Source: Pseudisothecium myosuroides (lineage: Eukaryota; Streptophyta; Bryopsida; Hypnales; Lembophyllaceae). Taken from it: a DNA stretch of 64,000 bases. Below, in pieces: positions 34,755 through 46,798 of the stretch. The position numbers and the translations under genes were made by a program. The notes below the pieces were generated by a model that worked only from the letters and a program-made list of their open reading frames with translations, was not told where the DNA came from and searched no databases. The stretch covers positions 9,238,001 through 9,302,000 of the forward strand of contig OX637297.1 of assembly GCA_951799445.1 (NCBI GenBank). Reading direction: 5' to 3'. Positions within the stretch are counted from its first letter, which is position 1. Each line of letters begins with the position of its first letter.

Positions 34755-35868
34755 TTAATGGATTGGGCGGAGGACGCTCTTGAGGTCTTTAATCTTCTTT
34801 TTGTATGCTTCTTTTTTGATACTAAAATCTCTCATTAAGTTTTCTATCAGTACACAATTGTTTGCACTATCTTGACGAAGTTCTGTGACTTTTGTCTCTA
34901 GGTCTTGAATTCTTTTCAACAAGGACATGTCACCCTGGTCAGACATCCCTTCTCCTTCATCGATGACATGTAATAAGTTCTCCGCCATTATGGTAGGGGC
35001 CAATGTTAGTTCTTCTCCTGAACCCTTGGCTAGTTTATGGCCCAGTTGTCAAGTTCAGTAAGGTGATGGGTTATACAATCTGTAGGATAGGACGACGGCC
35101 CAGCTACCATGCTGTCTTCTCTAATTTCTCTTGTCCCAAAGTGAATACCTTCATTGCCTTCCTTGAAAAGTTCCTCCTCCATCTCATCCTCCATATATCT
35201 GACATATACATTTTTTTTAGAATTATCAGTTTTTCGTCCATCTCCTAGTTTGTGCATCCCAATTTGAGGTCAATGTCAAAGTCATCAGACCATTCCACAT
35301 GTGCATCTACAATAAAGACAGGTTCGGGTTTCAGGTTTGTCCAGCCCCCGTGATCTGGATACTTCCTTTTCCAGGGGATGTCAATGTTCTCTGGAGCTTT
35401 CATGACATGATGAAAAGAAGTGCTAATCGACCGCCAATCCACGGTACGATGGAGTTTGAGTTCCGCATACACCATACGTAAGATCACAAGTTTACATTCG
35501 TTTATCAACACAAACGGCTTGTCATATATGTATTGATGCACCTGGATGCATCTTTCAAGGAAGTCAATGTCCTTGCAATAGTGAAGGTTGGCTATATTGT
35601 ATGTGCAATGTTTCTTGTGTTCACCGTGTGCAAATACTTTACCTATGTGGCACCACTCTATGTATTTTGCACAAGTCATCTTGGTCCACAGTTGTGGTTC
35701 ATCTTTCCAACCAACAAAAGCCTCGTTATCAAGATCAAGTAGAATGTACAAATGCTTCTTAGATGTCTTTGAACGCCAAGCCCATCCTACATCTTGAGGC
35801 CTTCTAGTACGTTGAAGCACGTTAGGTTCAGTCAAAGGTGCTGCTATACTTGTAGAATTTGGTTTCAC
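34755..35868 (-). pseudogene. Family gene 4: conserved N-terminal domain plus short coiled coil
   Basis: The first frame (35868-35245) carries the family domain: AFVGWKDEPQLW, KYIEWCHIGKVFAHGEHKKH, NIANLHYC, FLERCIQVHQYIY, RMVYAELKLHRTVDWRSI. Coding then seems to move to a second frame (35257-35030, acidic, MEDEMEEELF) and a third (35003-34755) with a heptad-like LLKRIQDLETKVTELRQ segment. This means two frameshifts, or very short introns, which I think less likely. The frame opens at a GTG, and no ATG is visible, so the true start may be lost. It diverges from hAT2 across a class II array. Confidence 0.6.
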
Positions 35869-36099
35869 TCAGAGATTTTTAGCACAATAATTGTATTAAT
35901 TGCCAAAAAGGCAAACAATCGCAAATTATACAAGCCTACGTGGTGAAAATAGTGGTGACCGACATGTACCTATGTGGTGAGTGATGTCAAAAGTCGTTGG
36001 CTGACCTCAGTACTTATGCCCCAACTTAGAGCTTATAGTTGAAGTCCAAGATTTTGGGGCTGACATGGAGGATGGGCAGCTCTGCCTACAGGGGATATT

Positions 36100-36375
36100 T
36101 ATGTAGTTAGGGAGCGCAGGCGCATTTTGAAGGTGCATAGGCGGGTCAGTCAGGGACGTCCGAGCAAATACATTGTATTTGGGTGTAGTCGCTGTCGCGT
36201 TCGAGCCTGGACGTTGCCTTCTAGTATGACTGGGCATGGTCATTATCGAAACTAGGCGCGAACGCTGTGATATGGGTGAAGACGCCAGAACAAACCATGG
36301 AAATGCATCCGCGCCTGGTCACTCTGCGTCCGCGCTTGAACCATTACCGTCCCCGCCCAGATAATAAAGGTTCGC
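36100..36375. promoter_or_regulatory. Class II GC-rich array between gene 4 and hAT2, two-directional
   Basis: The right part (36300-36375) reads GCATCCGCGCCTGG, GCGTCCGCGCTTGAAC and GTTCGCGCCCA on the plus strand, toward hAT2. The left part (36120-36265) carries the complement (GACGTCCGAGC, GGCGCGAACGC), toward gene 4. It matches the two-directional class I array at 3745-4120. Confidence 0.5.
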
Positions 36376-36393
36376 GCCCATACCATGATAGAC

Positions 36394-36401
36394 TATAAAA
36401 A
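36394..36401 (+). promoter_or_regulatory. TATA box of hAT2
   Basis: TATAAAAA follows the class II array by about 20 bases and precedes the hAT2 frame. Confidence 0.6.
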
Positions 36402-36599
36402 GAGGCCGGAGTGGCAGCAATCTTCACGTTTTTCCCTATGCCTCATAATTTTGGACTTCATTTTGAGCTCCAAGTTGAGTTAATTGGGTGGAAGACGGCC
36501 CTGGTTCTCCGCTGAGGTGATGTCAAAATCACTTCAAGTCGATAACTGCCGCTAACTGTTGTTACTGGCACTACGTTTTGGACCTAAGGAAAACGTATC

Positions 36600-39500
36600 T
36601 GTGGATGGCACAAATTCACGACCTTAATCGCAACTGCACAAAAACAAACAAAAAAGTGGGAACCGTGGTATAACTTTTCAGAATATGGGACCAAAATCAG
36701 TTGCATTTTCTGCAGCGTCACATTCAACTACAAACGCGAGCGGGCTTTTGCACACTACGGATAGAAGGCAAAGTCGAAGAGGTCAATGTGTTTGCACATA
36801 CCCCAGGCGGTGCGCCAGAGATTTGCAAATTGCGGCAACTTCATTCCGCAACGAATGAATTTTGAGTCCATGGAGGACGCTAAGTCCGTTCCAAGCGGTC
36901 CATCCAGAGTACATTCAATGGCAAATTCTAGCCAATCCACTCAGAATGAAGTAACAAGGGGGGCACTTGAAGATGAAGGAGGTCCGGCCGGAGGAACAGA
37001 ATCTCCTCATCGATCCAACAGTCTTGCAGCATCAAATTCTATAAGATTAAGGCTATTGCAACAACAACGCATGAATGATGCCTTGAATATTGTAAAAAGG
37101 AAGGAGTTGGATTAAAAGTGGGCGAGTTTTTTCTATGAAGCGAATGTGCCATTCAAAGTGGCAAGGAATCCAGCTTTCATCGAGGCGGTGAAGGCAACCT
37201 CGCTGGCACGATTTGAATACTATCCACCTTCCTACCATTAGTTTAGGACTCAATTGATTGAACCTAAGAGGATGCCGATTGAAAAACAAATCCAAGCAAA
37301 AACGGCCTTTGCGGTGAAGAATTACGGGGTGACAATAAGCACCAACGATTGGGACAATGTCAATTAATGGACCCTCATGAACGTGATGATGTCTTGCCCC
37401 ATTGGTGATGTATTTCTTGGGTCCATTGACACTTCTGAGGAAACTAAAACAATGGCATACATAGCAGACTAGTTGAAGGTACTCATTGACAAGGTGGGTC
37501 CCAAGAATGTAACCCAAATTTGTACAAACAATACAGCAAACATACGTGGAGCAATTGATGATATTATTTATGAACACAAGCACATCTTCAAGCAAGGTTG
37601 CATAGCACATGCATTGAACCTGTTGTTAGAAGATTGGACTAAGGTGCAAGAATTCAAAGATTTAATAGAGAGGGCAAAAAAATTGTGCCACTACATTAGG
37701 GGCCATCATGCAACAATGTCCACCTTTTGCAAGTTGAGCTCGAACAACCAAATCTTGGTGCCCGCCAAAACCCGCTTTGCTTGCAATTTCCTCATGATGC
37801 AATGACTGGTTTTACTAAGACCGGCCCTTGAGGCCTTGATTGTAGACCCTCGTGTTACCAATTACTTGGCAATGCTATGGAATGAACAAAATGGTCCGCA
37901 ACCCCGTACCGCCTCGGATAACATCGTGAGGACAGTTAATGACTTGGGCTTTTGGGGCCAATGCAAGGATTATGTGCACATTGTAGAAGATGTATTGAAG
38001 GCCTTGCGCATGTTTGATGGCCGAGAACCGGCCATGGGCAAGGCTTGGCTTACAATGCACAACTTGCGAAGATACGTGCACTCACTGAGAGAAGCACCCT
38101 TTCACTTGCCCGGCCCGGTAGTCGACGTTTTGGAGACGGCCTTTGATGAAAGATGGAAAATGGCCTACAGTGATCTTCACTATGCCGGTGCATTGTTGAA
38201 CCCATACATCAAGGATCATCCGCACCTTAAGACAGACGGAGTTGCACTTCGAGCACTGTAACGAGTCATCCGCCAAATGGAGAACGTGGTGGGGGTGCGT
38301 TTTAATGATGTGATGGTGGAATTAACGGAATATGAGGAGAGCTCTGGACCGCATAGCCCAGTTGAATCCTCCAACATTTGAGAGGCCGATATGCTTCTCC
38401 ACCAATGGTGGCATAGGATTGGGGACCGGGCCTTGTCCAAAATTGTCGTGCGTATTCTATCCTTTATATGCTCCGCATCGTCTTGTGAGCGGAATCGGAG
38501 TATGTATTCCTTTGTCCACAACAAAAGCAGAAATCGCTTGGCGGTGGAAAAGGCACAATCTTTGGTATACATTTATACCAATAGCCGTGTCCTATGTCAA
38601 AAATTGGGTGCTGATCTAGTTTGTTGGCATGACGCAAACATCCTCTCGAAGGATTCCAATCCAGATGCCCTTGGCCCCGTCCCGGTGAATGAACCTAATT
38701 GTATATTTTCTGCCATGCAAGCAAAGGATGCAGAGGACAATGATATGGAAGCAAGTTGGACACCTCCGGTCTACCAAGCAAACCAAAATTTGTGGCAGGA
38801 AGGTGCTGATCACCTTGAAGAAGCAAAAAATTACTACGGGGATGAATAAGATCTTGAAGACAATGTTCTTTACAATCGTTGGGGTTCCATTCCCCGTCAC
38901 AAGCCTTCTCCCAATTTTGTTCCAAATGAAGGTGTTGCTGAAGCGCAAGCTTTATCTTCTTCTTTGAAGAGCAACGAACCAAGTGCAACAATTTTTGACC
39001 ACAATGACCCCCCCTCTGATGATAACAACGATGACAATCCCTCCCTGGAAATAATGGCAAGAATAGAGATGACTAGAACAACGGAAATGGAGGGAATGTG
39101 GAGAACCAAACAACTCCGAACAATGAAAGGTCTACTGACGAGGGTGATGGCAATAGGAAATTTGGTTAGGCGGGTGGCCAAAGTGGAGGCAATACACTCC
39201 TAAACTATTGCATTGCATTGAATGAAAGAAGCGTCAGTGTTGTGGGGCATTTTGATCTTGACCGTATCGAAAATGACATTCTTGAAACTGAGATCCCTGA
39301 CAATCTGCCCCTACATTTTGCAATCCCTGTCATTGGTTGTGGACGAGGCACATTGGTACATTGTTCCACCCCCCCTTCTAGTACTAGAACTTCAATTTCC
39401 ATCAGCAACCTGCATTTTCAAAAAGGGTTAGGCCCTGTGAGGATTGCTTAAGTGACAGTAAAAAAAGGTTCACAATGTTGCTAGAGGTGGTTGACCACCT

Positions 39501-40386
39501 CAACCCCCTCATCATTACAAAGTGGATCAATATGTGCGTAGTCGTGGTCCTTGTGGATGAAGGAATTCTGGCAGAGCATCATCATCAAGAGCCCCTAAAC
39601 GTCCTTCGCAAGGAAAAGGAGCATGCCGTCCTAGGGAGGTGATTGAACTGTTCATACAAACGTATACTTCGGGGCCAACTTCCTCAACCCCAACGTTTGT
39701 TGTTCCTAGAGTTTGGATGGGCCCTATAGTAAATTCCAATGCTGAAGACCCAGCTGCAAGGCGACATAAGAGGCTGCAAGTGGGGCAACGTAAACGTGGC
39801 ATAGTAGGAGTTGCTGAGCTTTGAAATGAAAATTCGGAGATTGAAGGCCATCAAACATCTTAATATAGCAACAAAGACACTATAAGAAACTTGCGTTTTA
39901 GGTGACGAGCCCTAATTTTTTATGACGGATTTTAGGTGATGCCAATGTTGACAACCAAAAAAATTTATGTCAACAAAAATGTACAACGTAACATCAATGT
40001 TGACATAAAAACATTGGATTGTCAACATTGATGTTACGTTGTACATTTTTGTTGACATAAACTTTTGTGGTTGTCAAAATAATTTTTTTTGGTTGTCAAC
40101 ATTGACATCACCCAAAATCCGTTATAAAAAATTAGGGCTTGTCACCTAAAATGCAAGTTTCTTATAGTGAGAAGAACTACCTGGAAGTCAAGACAATGGG
40201 GACAACAAGGACGAAAAAGAGGATGCGGAGGATGACCATAAATGCGACAAGGCACCAGTAAACAAGGATGTGCACATTCTAGATGCGCATTTGGCAGGTC
40301 CATCTAACCTTAAAGTCCGCAGATCTAGTCGTTTAAATAATGTCGGAGCTGCAGCACCCACCTTTGAAGACAATTCAAACACTTGA
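36600..40386 (+). pseudogene. hAT2: decayed hAT transposase split by a CACTA MITE
   Basis: A paralogue of hAT1. From about 36600 to 38963 one frame is held without indels but has in-frame stops at 36762, 37113, 37239, 37365, 37470, 37803, 38259, 38379 and 38847. Order: KKWEPW, BED finger (SCIFC then FAHYG), DUF659 region with STNDWD, QICTNNTAN (second catalytic Asp now Asn), GCIAHALNLLLEDW, FDERWKMAYSDLHYAGALLNP and ICSASSCERNRSMYSFVHNK. The frame shifts near 39040, and an Asn/Gly-rich tail continues with further stops to about 39830. After the MITE (39888-40169) the tail resumes (SNLKVRRSSRLNNV) and ends with TGA at 40384. No ATG was found in frame at the start. Preceded by a class II array and TATA box. 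Confidence 0.8.
39888..40169. mobile_element. CACTA foldback MITE, copy 2, inside hAT2
   Basis: A 282-bp near-complete inverted repeat from CACTATAAGAAACTTGCG to TGCAAGTTTCTTATAGTG. AGA flanks both sides (39885-39887, 40170-40172). Inner arms include GCCCTAATTTTTTAT, ACAACGTAACATCAATG and their complements. Removing the element and one AGA rejoins the hAT2 tail in a frame reading NKEELPGSQDNGD. Confidence 0.92.
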
Positions 40387-40730
40387 AAACCGCCAAAAAA
40401 AAGAGTTCTTTAGATAACCAGTGCAGAAGCCTACGTGATATGGAAGTATATATAGGTTGATTATACTCTTACATTGCTTTGCAATGCATGAAATCTATAA
40501 AAAAAATTCAATATTATAAGGACAATTGCAAGTGTGCTATTTTTCAATTTGGCATGGATGTTGAAAACATTTCTAACCCATAGTTGGACTGCATGCTTAA
40601 CATTTCTAAAGGCAAATTTGACAATGTCGCAAGCAAATTACTATGAAATTATCCATTCCATTACTTTTAATAAACAAATCTTGAACACCAAAAGGGCCTA
40701 AACCTCATGGCAATTCAATCTATGAATGAC

Positions 40731-41110
40731 GTCGCCACAACGTCCGCGCCCCATTTTGAAGACGTTTCCGCCCAACGTCGTCCGCACCTGGGCAGGGGAC
40801 ATTTCCGCTCGTCTGAGGCCGCGCCCGGACAAGTCGCCACAACATCCGCGCCCCATTTTGAAGACGTTTCCGCCCTCACCTATACGTTCGTGCCCAATCA
40901 TTCTAAGTTCCCGCTTGTCTGAGTCCGTGCCTAGACAAAGACATTTCCGCCCTCACCCACACATCCGCGCCCAGGCATTCTAAGTTCCCACCCGGTTGAG
41001 TCTACGCCCAAGCGTACTAAGGTTCCGCTCGGCTAAGTCCGTGCCCGGTGAAGGGAGTTTTTGACCCCACTATACGTCCTTGCCCCAGGGTCCGCGCCCA
41101 GATTTCAGTA
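40731..41110 (+). promoter_or_regulatory. Class II GC-rich array with mixed class I core, no gene attached
   Basis: Copies of GTCCGCGCCC, CATCCGCGCCC and TTCCGCCCTCACC recur, and GTCGCCACAAC (the class I GTCGCC core) occurs twice. A block of about 43 bp starting at 40731 repeats at 40833 (period 102). After the array I see no gene. Confidence 0.5.
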
Positions 41111-43662
41111 GGGAATGCCACATTTGCAGAGACCCGGCCACGTCACATATTGAAGGAAAATTTTCGGGCAGGAAAATATTTTTGGGCAAATTTTTGCTAC
41201 CCAAACTGTCCAACCCATCCAGACCGTCAGTTTATCCAATCCGGTTTGCCCGTCCGTCCGAGACATTCGGTGAGCCTGACTCGTTCGATGTGACAACCTT
41301 GAATTTAGGCGAGCAGTTGTATTTTTGCCTCAATCATATTTTGTAGTCATATTTTATTGTTAGTTCTATTTTATAATCACATTGTTTTGGTAGTAATTTT
41401 TTTTTTTTTAGGCAACACAAGCAAAAGGTGTGCAATCTAAGAAGGCCCTTTTGTATTCTTTCGGGTGTAAGTGACTAAGTGTGACTTGATTGCATACTTG
41501 TTAAAAAATATATATAAATTTTTTGAATGTTGTATCCATTCATTAATTGGCGTCCAATATCTTTGGGTGGCACATGTTTTTACTTTAATTAATTAATCAA
41601 ATTTTTTGTAAGATTTACAAGGGAAATAGAGAAAAATGAAGCAAATTACAATATGAGACAATTGATGGGTCATTCTCGGCCCATCGTATTAGAAGGAATG
41701 GGGGAAAAAGTCTCAAAATGCATATATGTTAAAGATGTGTTGGTTTTTTTATTATGTTTTTCTTTTGAGGTTGACATACACATTTGGTAAAAGAGGCTTT
41801 CTTCAAATGCAGTGGTTCAAATATACAAATTCTTGAATTTTTTAATTACGTAGAGGGTTCACTGTTTAACAAGCACATAATTAGTTAGGAGGACATGCTA
41901 TCACCTGTTGAATTTGTGTTTGGACAGATTTAGTGGCCGATATGTGTGAGCCCCTAATTCGTCACTGGGGACTCATAGTTTTCTTTTTTTCAATTTTTAC
42001 AAATTTAAGTGTAGCTTTATATACAAAAAGCCCAAAAAAGAGTGTAAAACCAAAATAGGTATGTCACGTACCAATATAGCATTTGGTCCTTTATAGGTTG
42101 TTTTCCCCCAAATAAATTCCATTTTCACTTGTACACAGGTTAAAACGAGGAAATATAGGTAAAAAGTAGAATTAAGGGTTAACCTGACCCAAACAGCCCA
42201 AACCTACAATACATGTGACATCTTATGGCTAAAATTGGTCCGAGGGAACACCGTTGAGGTCTTAAGTCCATTTCCAGAGATAGGTTTCACTTTCCCCAAT
42301 TGTTGGCCTGCACGAGTTACAAACTCAAGATGGACCTGTAAGAGGAATCTACGGGTGGGGTATGGTGTTCTAGGGTGGAAATTACATTTGGGACTCAATG
42401 GCGAAATCGACTTGCCAAGATTCCCTTGTATGTGAAAGATTCCCTAGTTGCCAAAATTAAAAGGAGAAGGCAGAATTTGATTCTCCTCTGACCTTTGTGC
42501 AAAATAAAAATACGAGCTTGCACATTCTTTGCGGAATTTCATGAAAGGTTTCATTAAAAGTTTCAGAATTTTCTGATTTGTAGAAGATGCCCTTCCGGAT
42601 GGTCAACCGCCAAAACCTATGATGGGAAAGTCCTAGAAATTACCTAGGTTGCGGTAAAATCTCACTAAAAATTAGATTAATTTCTTTTATGCTAATAAGA
42701 TGCCCCACCAAGTTTCAAGACATTCCGATAGCCAGAAGTGCCTGAACCGGCGAGATTCCCCGGAAATTGGCGAAATCGAAGTTTACGGTGGAGTTGACTT
42801 GCGTACCGGGAGCATACGAAATCGGAATGAGGTCAAAGCTAGGTCTTTTCTTACTCCCCTATACCTACTAAAGAACCTTGGCTAGTTACTTTTCTCAGAA
42901 AAGTCAACCTCCAAGATTTGGATTTTTACCCCGTTTTGGTGTTCAGTTAGCAGTAGGTTATGTTGCATTTTTTAGAGTTTGGTTAAGGTGAAGAAGATTT
43001 TCCAAGAGTAAAAATGGCCTTCTGAAGCCAACGACGCAATCGGTTTTCAATTTGAAGTTGATCTCCAAAAGTTAGACATTTGGACCAGCGTAGAAAGTCA
43101 AAAATTGAAGATTCGGATGAAAATCTTAGTTGATAAGTTTACGACTTAGGAAAAGAGGGGGGGTGAGCACCCTTGAAAATGTATATAAGGGGGCTCATTT
43201 TCCTCTCACAAACACCCCTTGTAGCCATATTTTGGCTCATTTTACACAATTGGGTCCATTTAGTTGGATTTTGGCCGTTTTAGGCCACGTTGCCAAATTT
43301 GTGTGTTTTTGAAGCATTTTTAGCTTCATTGTTGGTGTTTTTGGAGCTCTCTTTGAAGGACGTTGGGGTCCCTTCAAAGCTTGCTCTTACTTACCTTGTT
43401 GTGGTTTATTGCGGGTTTTATTGCGTGGTTCTTATTACTTGACACTAATCCTAGAGAATGCCCCCTCCGTACCTTGGCGATGCCGCTTAGGGGGCCCTCT
43501 AGTGCCTAATCGTTGTTGCATGGGCTTAAGTGGAAACTCCTTAATTGAGAGGTTTCCCTAAGTTTATGTGTATGTGTTATTTGGCCTTGGTTAGGTGCTA
43601 GTTTAACTCTTGATGTGGTACTTTGGCTTCCCTTGTTCCCCGGTTCTATATGTTTTCCCTTA
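41111..43662. other. Long stretch without a recognised gene
   Basis: More balanced base composition than its surroundings from 42200 to 43600, with words like GGCGAGATTCCCCGGAAATT and ATGCCCCCTCCGTACCTTGG. This could be non-coding sequence of an LTR retroelement, but I found no primer-binding site, paired LTR or polyprotein frame. Confidence 0.35.
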
Positions 43663-44003
43663 CACGGCGAAGCTTTGACTTTGCTTCGTTTAAATTGTCT
43701 TAGAAAATTGGAGATTTATCAAAGCACGACGAAGTTTTGACTTTGCTTCGTTTAAAGTTCTCTTAGAAAATTGGAGATTTATCAAAGCACGGCGAAGCTT
43801 TGACATTGCTTTGTTTGAGTTGTCTTAGAAAATTGGAGATTTATCAAAGCACGGCGAAGTTTTGACTTTGCTTCGTTTAAAGTTGTCTTAGAAAATTGGA
43901 GATTTATCAAAGCACGGCGAAGCTTTGACATTGCTTCATTTGAGTTGTCTTAGAAAATTGGAGATTTATCAAAGCACGGCGAAGCTTTGACTTTCTTTAC
44001 TCC
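43663..44003. repeat. 62/63-bp tandem repeat, five full copies and one partial
   Basis: CACG of the core CACGGCGAAGCTTTGAC starts at 43663, 43725, 43788, 43850, 43913 and 43975, so the steps alternate 62, 63, 62, 63, 62. Each full unit ends TTAGAAAATTGGAGATTTATC. The core can form a small hairpin: CGAAGC, nine bases, GCTTCG. Confidence 0.95.
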
Positions 44004-44229
44004 AAAAAAACCCCAAAAATTAGAAGCGGTCACTTTTTACTCCAAGTTTAGTTTCCAAAATATTTGTTGTGGAATTCCAAGTTTAGTATCCAAAAACTAG
44101 TGCTTAGCTTCCAAGGTTCACATGTGATTTAGACCTTTAGCCACCCAAAAAAGAAACGAGCCTTGATTTAAAACATTAGAGGAAATAGATCTCAAGTGGT
44201 TTTGAGTTTTAAAAATCCAGAAAAAGGCC

Positions 44230-44535
44230 GCAAGGGAGCCCAAGTTGCACGGGAGCCCCAAGGTCCAGGCAGAGAGCCCAAGCCGCACGGGAGCCCCAAG
44301 GTCCAGGCAGGGAGTCCCAAATCGCACAGGAGCCCAAGGCCGCCCGGAAGCCCCAAAGCCGCACGGGAGCCCAAGGCCGCTACGTATAAGGGTGAGGCTG
44401 CTCGTTCTGACTGCTCATTCTGACTCCCCGTTCTGGCTGCCTTGTTTTGGACTGCCTCATTTTGGCTGCCTTGTTCTAGACTAGCTCGTTTTGGACTGCC
44501 TTGCTCCAAACTGCTTGTTCTGGACTGCCTCGTTC
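44230..44535. repeat. Two adjoining short-period GC repeats
   Basis: From 44230 to 44390 phrases GGGAGCCCCAAGGTCCAGGC and AAGCCGCACGGGAGCCC alternate. From 44398 to 44535 a 14-15 base phrase like TGGACTGCCTCGTTC repeats with changes. A 186-codon minus frame spanning both is low-complexity and is not called as a gene. Confidence 0.75.
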
Positions 44536-44931
44536 TGGCTCCAGGCCGTGAATCAAAATTTGGAAAAAACAAGTTGGGACTCAAAATATCGATACTAGAA
44601 AGGCAAACTAATACTACAAGCAAACTGCTTGGTATTCTAAGAATATAGGAGGAGACATACACTAGTAAAATAGAATTAGCAAGTGAAGTAGGATTTAGTA
44701 GGTAGGAAGCAATTAAGAAAAGAAATCTTGGATGCAACGTTTCCATTGCCAAAATTCTCTAAGTAACATAGTAGCTCTCAAAACTCAAATAAAATAGAAT
44801 GAAAATAGAGAGAGATGAAGTGACGATGTAGACTTATGAAGTGGCAATTTAGAAGTTGAAGAGGATTTAGGAAGAGATAGGATTAGGTAGAAATCTAGGA
44901 AGAACAATTAGAACCATCAAAACTTGGATAG

Positions 44932-44971
44932 AATAATAATTGACTAAGGAGTTGAAGAGTCAATTATTATT
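44932..44971. repeat. Inverted repeat with 13-bp perfect arms
   Basis: AATAATAATTGAC at 44932-44944 pairs with GTCAATTATTATT at 44959-44971 across a 14-base loop. Confidence 0.85.
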
Positions 44972-45572
44972 GGAGAGTTGATTTCAATTATTTGGTTCAA
45001 GACTAGTCAACCCTTTGAAGTATAAATAATTGAATTAGAATAGTGTTAGAAGAGAAAGAGAAATTAGAAGAAAAAGAAAAGAAAAAGGAAGTCCAAGAAA
45101 TTGGCAACCCTTGTACTAAAACTCCTACTTTAAGCCGTGGGCAAAATTACCAAACAATTCCGAAACATGGCAAATGACAAGGAGCTCAAAGGGGTATACA
45201 ATTACCTAAACAATGACACCAACTCCGAGGTAAGCTCCTAACTTTAAACCATCCATTTCAATTTCTCAAAAATAGGCGTTTACAAGTAGGATCGAACTCT
45301 CAATTCAGAGTGTCTAGAATAGGAATATTTCAAGAACCAGGGTAGTAATCTGGTAGAGTCTAGTTGGAGATTTCCAAAACCATCTCACACTTAGGATTTG
45401 GAGCTAAAACGAGTGAGATATGGGAGGATGAAGTTTAGGACCTAATTTGGATGAAAAATTGATTAGAAGATAAATAAGACAAGTTAAATTAGGAAATATC
45501 AACTAGAAATAACCTAAGTCTCAAAAGTGGAATTAGAAGTTAATTATCAAAGTAGGGTTAGGAGTAATCAAC

Positions 45573-45613
45573 GGATGAAGTTTTAAACACCGATTAGCGG
45601 TCAAACTTCATCC
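45573..45613. repeat. Inverted repeat with GGATGAAGTTT arms
   Basis: GGATGAAGTTT at 45573-45583 pairs perfectly with AAACTTCATCC at 45603-45613. Confidence 0.85.
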
Positions 45614-46032
45614 ATCAACAACTTTTGATAGGATAGGTGGATTTCCAAGTAAGATAACATTTTGGAAAGCTTAGGCTAGCCTCTAGAAGGAACAACTCCA
45701 AAAATTCTAAAAAATAGTAACTGTCCAAAACTCAAACAAAACCTCAAAGAACGAGGATAGAAGAACTAGGATGTTTTAACTTGATCAAAGGAAGAAGTTA
45801 GTAATAGTAAGTCATAATACGAACCTTAAGTAACCCAAAAATAGTTCAAACTGCAAGAAAGACCAAAAACCTTAGGAAATATTCAAAGATGAAGTTTGGG
45901 TCAAGGAACGGATGAAGTCAACCTAAAATAGTTCATCCAAGTCAAAACTTAGGATTTAGGCAGGTCCTAACCACCTAACTCTAGGGTTCAATTTTCAAGG
46001 GTAATTGAATTAGGAAGCACGTCTAACATTAT

Positions 46033-46073
46033 GGATGAAGTTTACATAGCCCCGGAAAGACTAAACTTCATCC
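46033..46073. repeat. Second inverted repeat with GGATGAAGTTTA arms
   Basis: GGATGAAGTTTA at 46033-46044 pairs perfectly with TAAACTTCATCC at 46062-46073. The same arm occurs unpaired near 45424 and weakly paired near 45910. From 44972 to 46798 I see no gene. Confidence 0.85.
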
Positions 46074-46798
46074 GCCCATAACTTTTGCTACAAGAAGGGT
46101 GTAGGGTCGAATTTTATATTTTTAGAAATGGCATGAAATATTCTATCACTTAGGGTTGTTAAATTTTGACTGTAACTAGTTCAAATTCGAAACCACCATG
46201 ACCTCTTTTGATCAAAGAAGATAGAGTAGAAATTACCGTATTGAATTTCTTTGGGGTTCATGTACATTGTGGAAGTTAGGAACTTAGAAAAAAAGATCCA
46301 TTTCTTGGAAGGCACAATGGATTTACGCTAGGCACCCATAGAACAAAAATTAAACACCAAAACACTTAGAGCCTGGTTGTGCTCACTTATTTATCAAGGG
46401 TAGGTAAATAAGCGCTCACAATGTGTTGTATAATAAGCTCTGCCCATTTCAATGACATCTTCCACCCAAGATAAGCATAGTGACATAGTGTATTTGTTTG
46501 TTATCCGCCAAAGACAATGCTATATAAAAAACTCGAACTTGAATTTGAAAGAAAATTTTATATATACACTTGGTTGTCATAGTTGGGGACTCACTCACAA
46601 TCTGCATCGGAGTAGTGCAAGTCCTCTACGTCTACGTCATCTTCTCTGAGACATTGCAATGCAATTGCAACCACATCAAATTCTACTTCCACTGCATCAC
46701 GCAAGATGGGTGTCTTTGGTAAGAGACAAACATGTGGCTTCCAGTCCGTCAAAATTTGTTGTCTTGCCTAAGGATATCTACTCCACTTTAAGCGTTGA

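Noticed and set aside
34755..35868. Introns in family gene 4
   Set aside because: The gaps between frames are only tens of bases or overlap, and the related genes 2 and 3 are intronless; frameshifts are simpler.
41111..44700. LTR retrotransposon
   Set aside because: No paired LTR, primer-binding site, polypurine tract or polyprotein motif could be found by eye.
44192..44752. 186-codon minus-strand frame with a hydrophobic start
   Set aside because: Most of its length is translation of two short-period repeats, with no domain.
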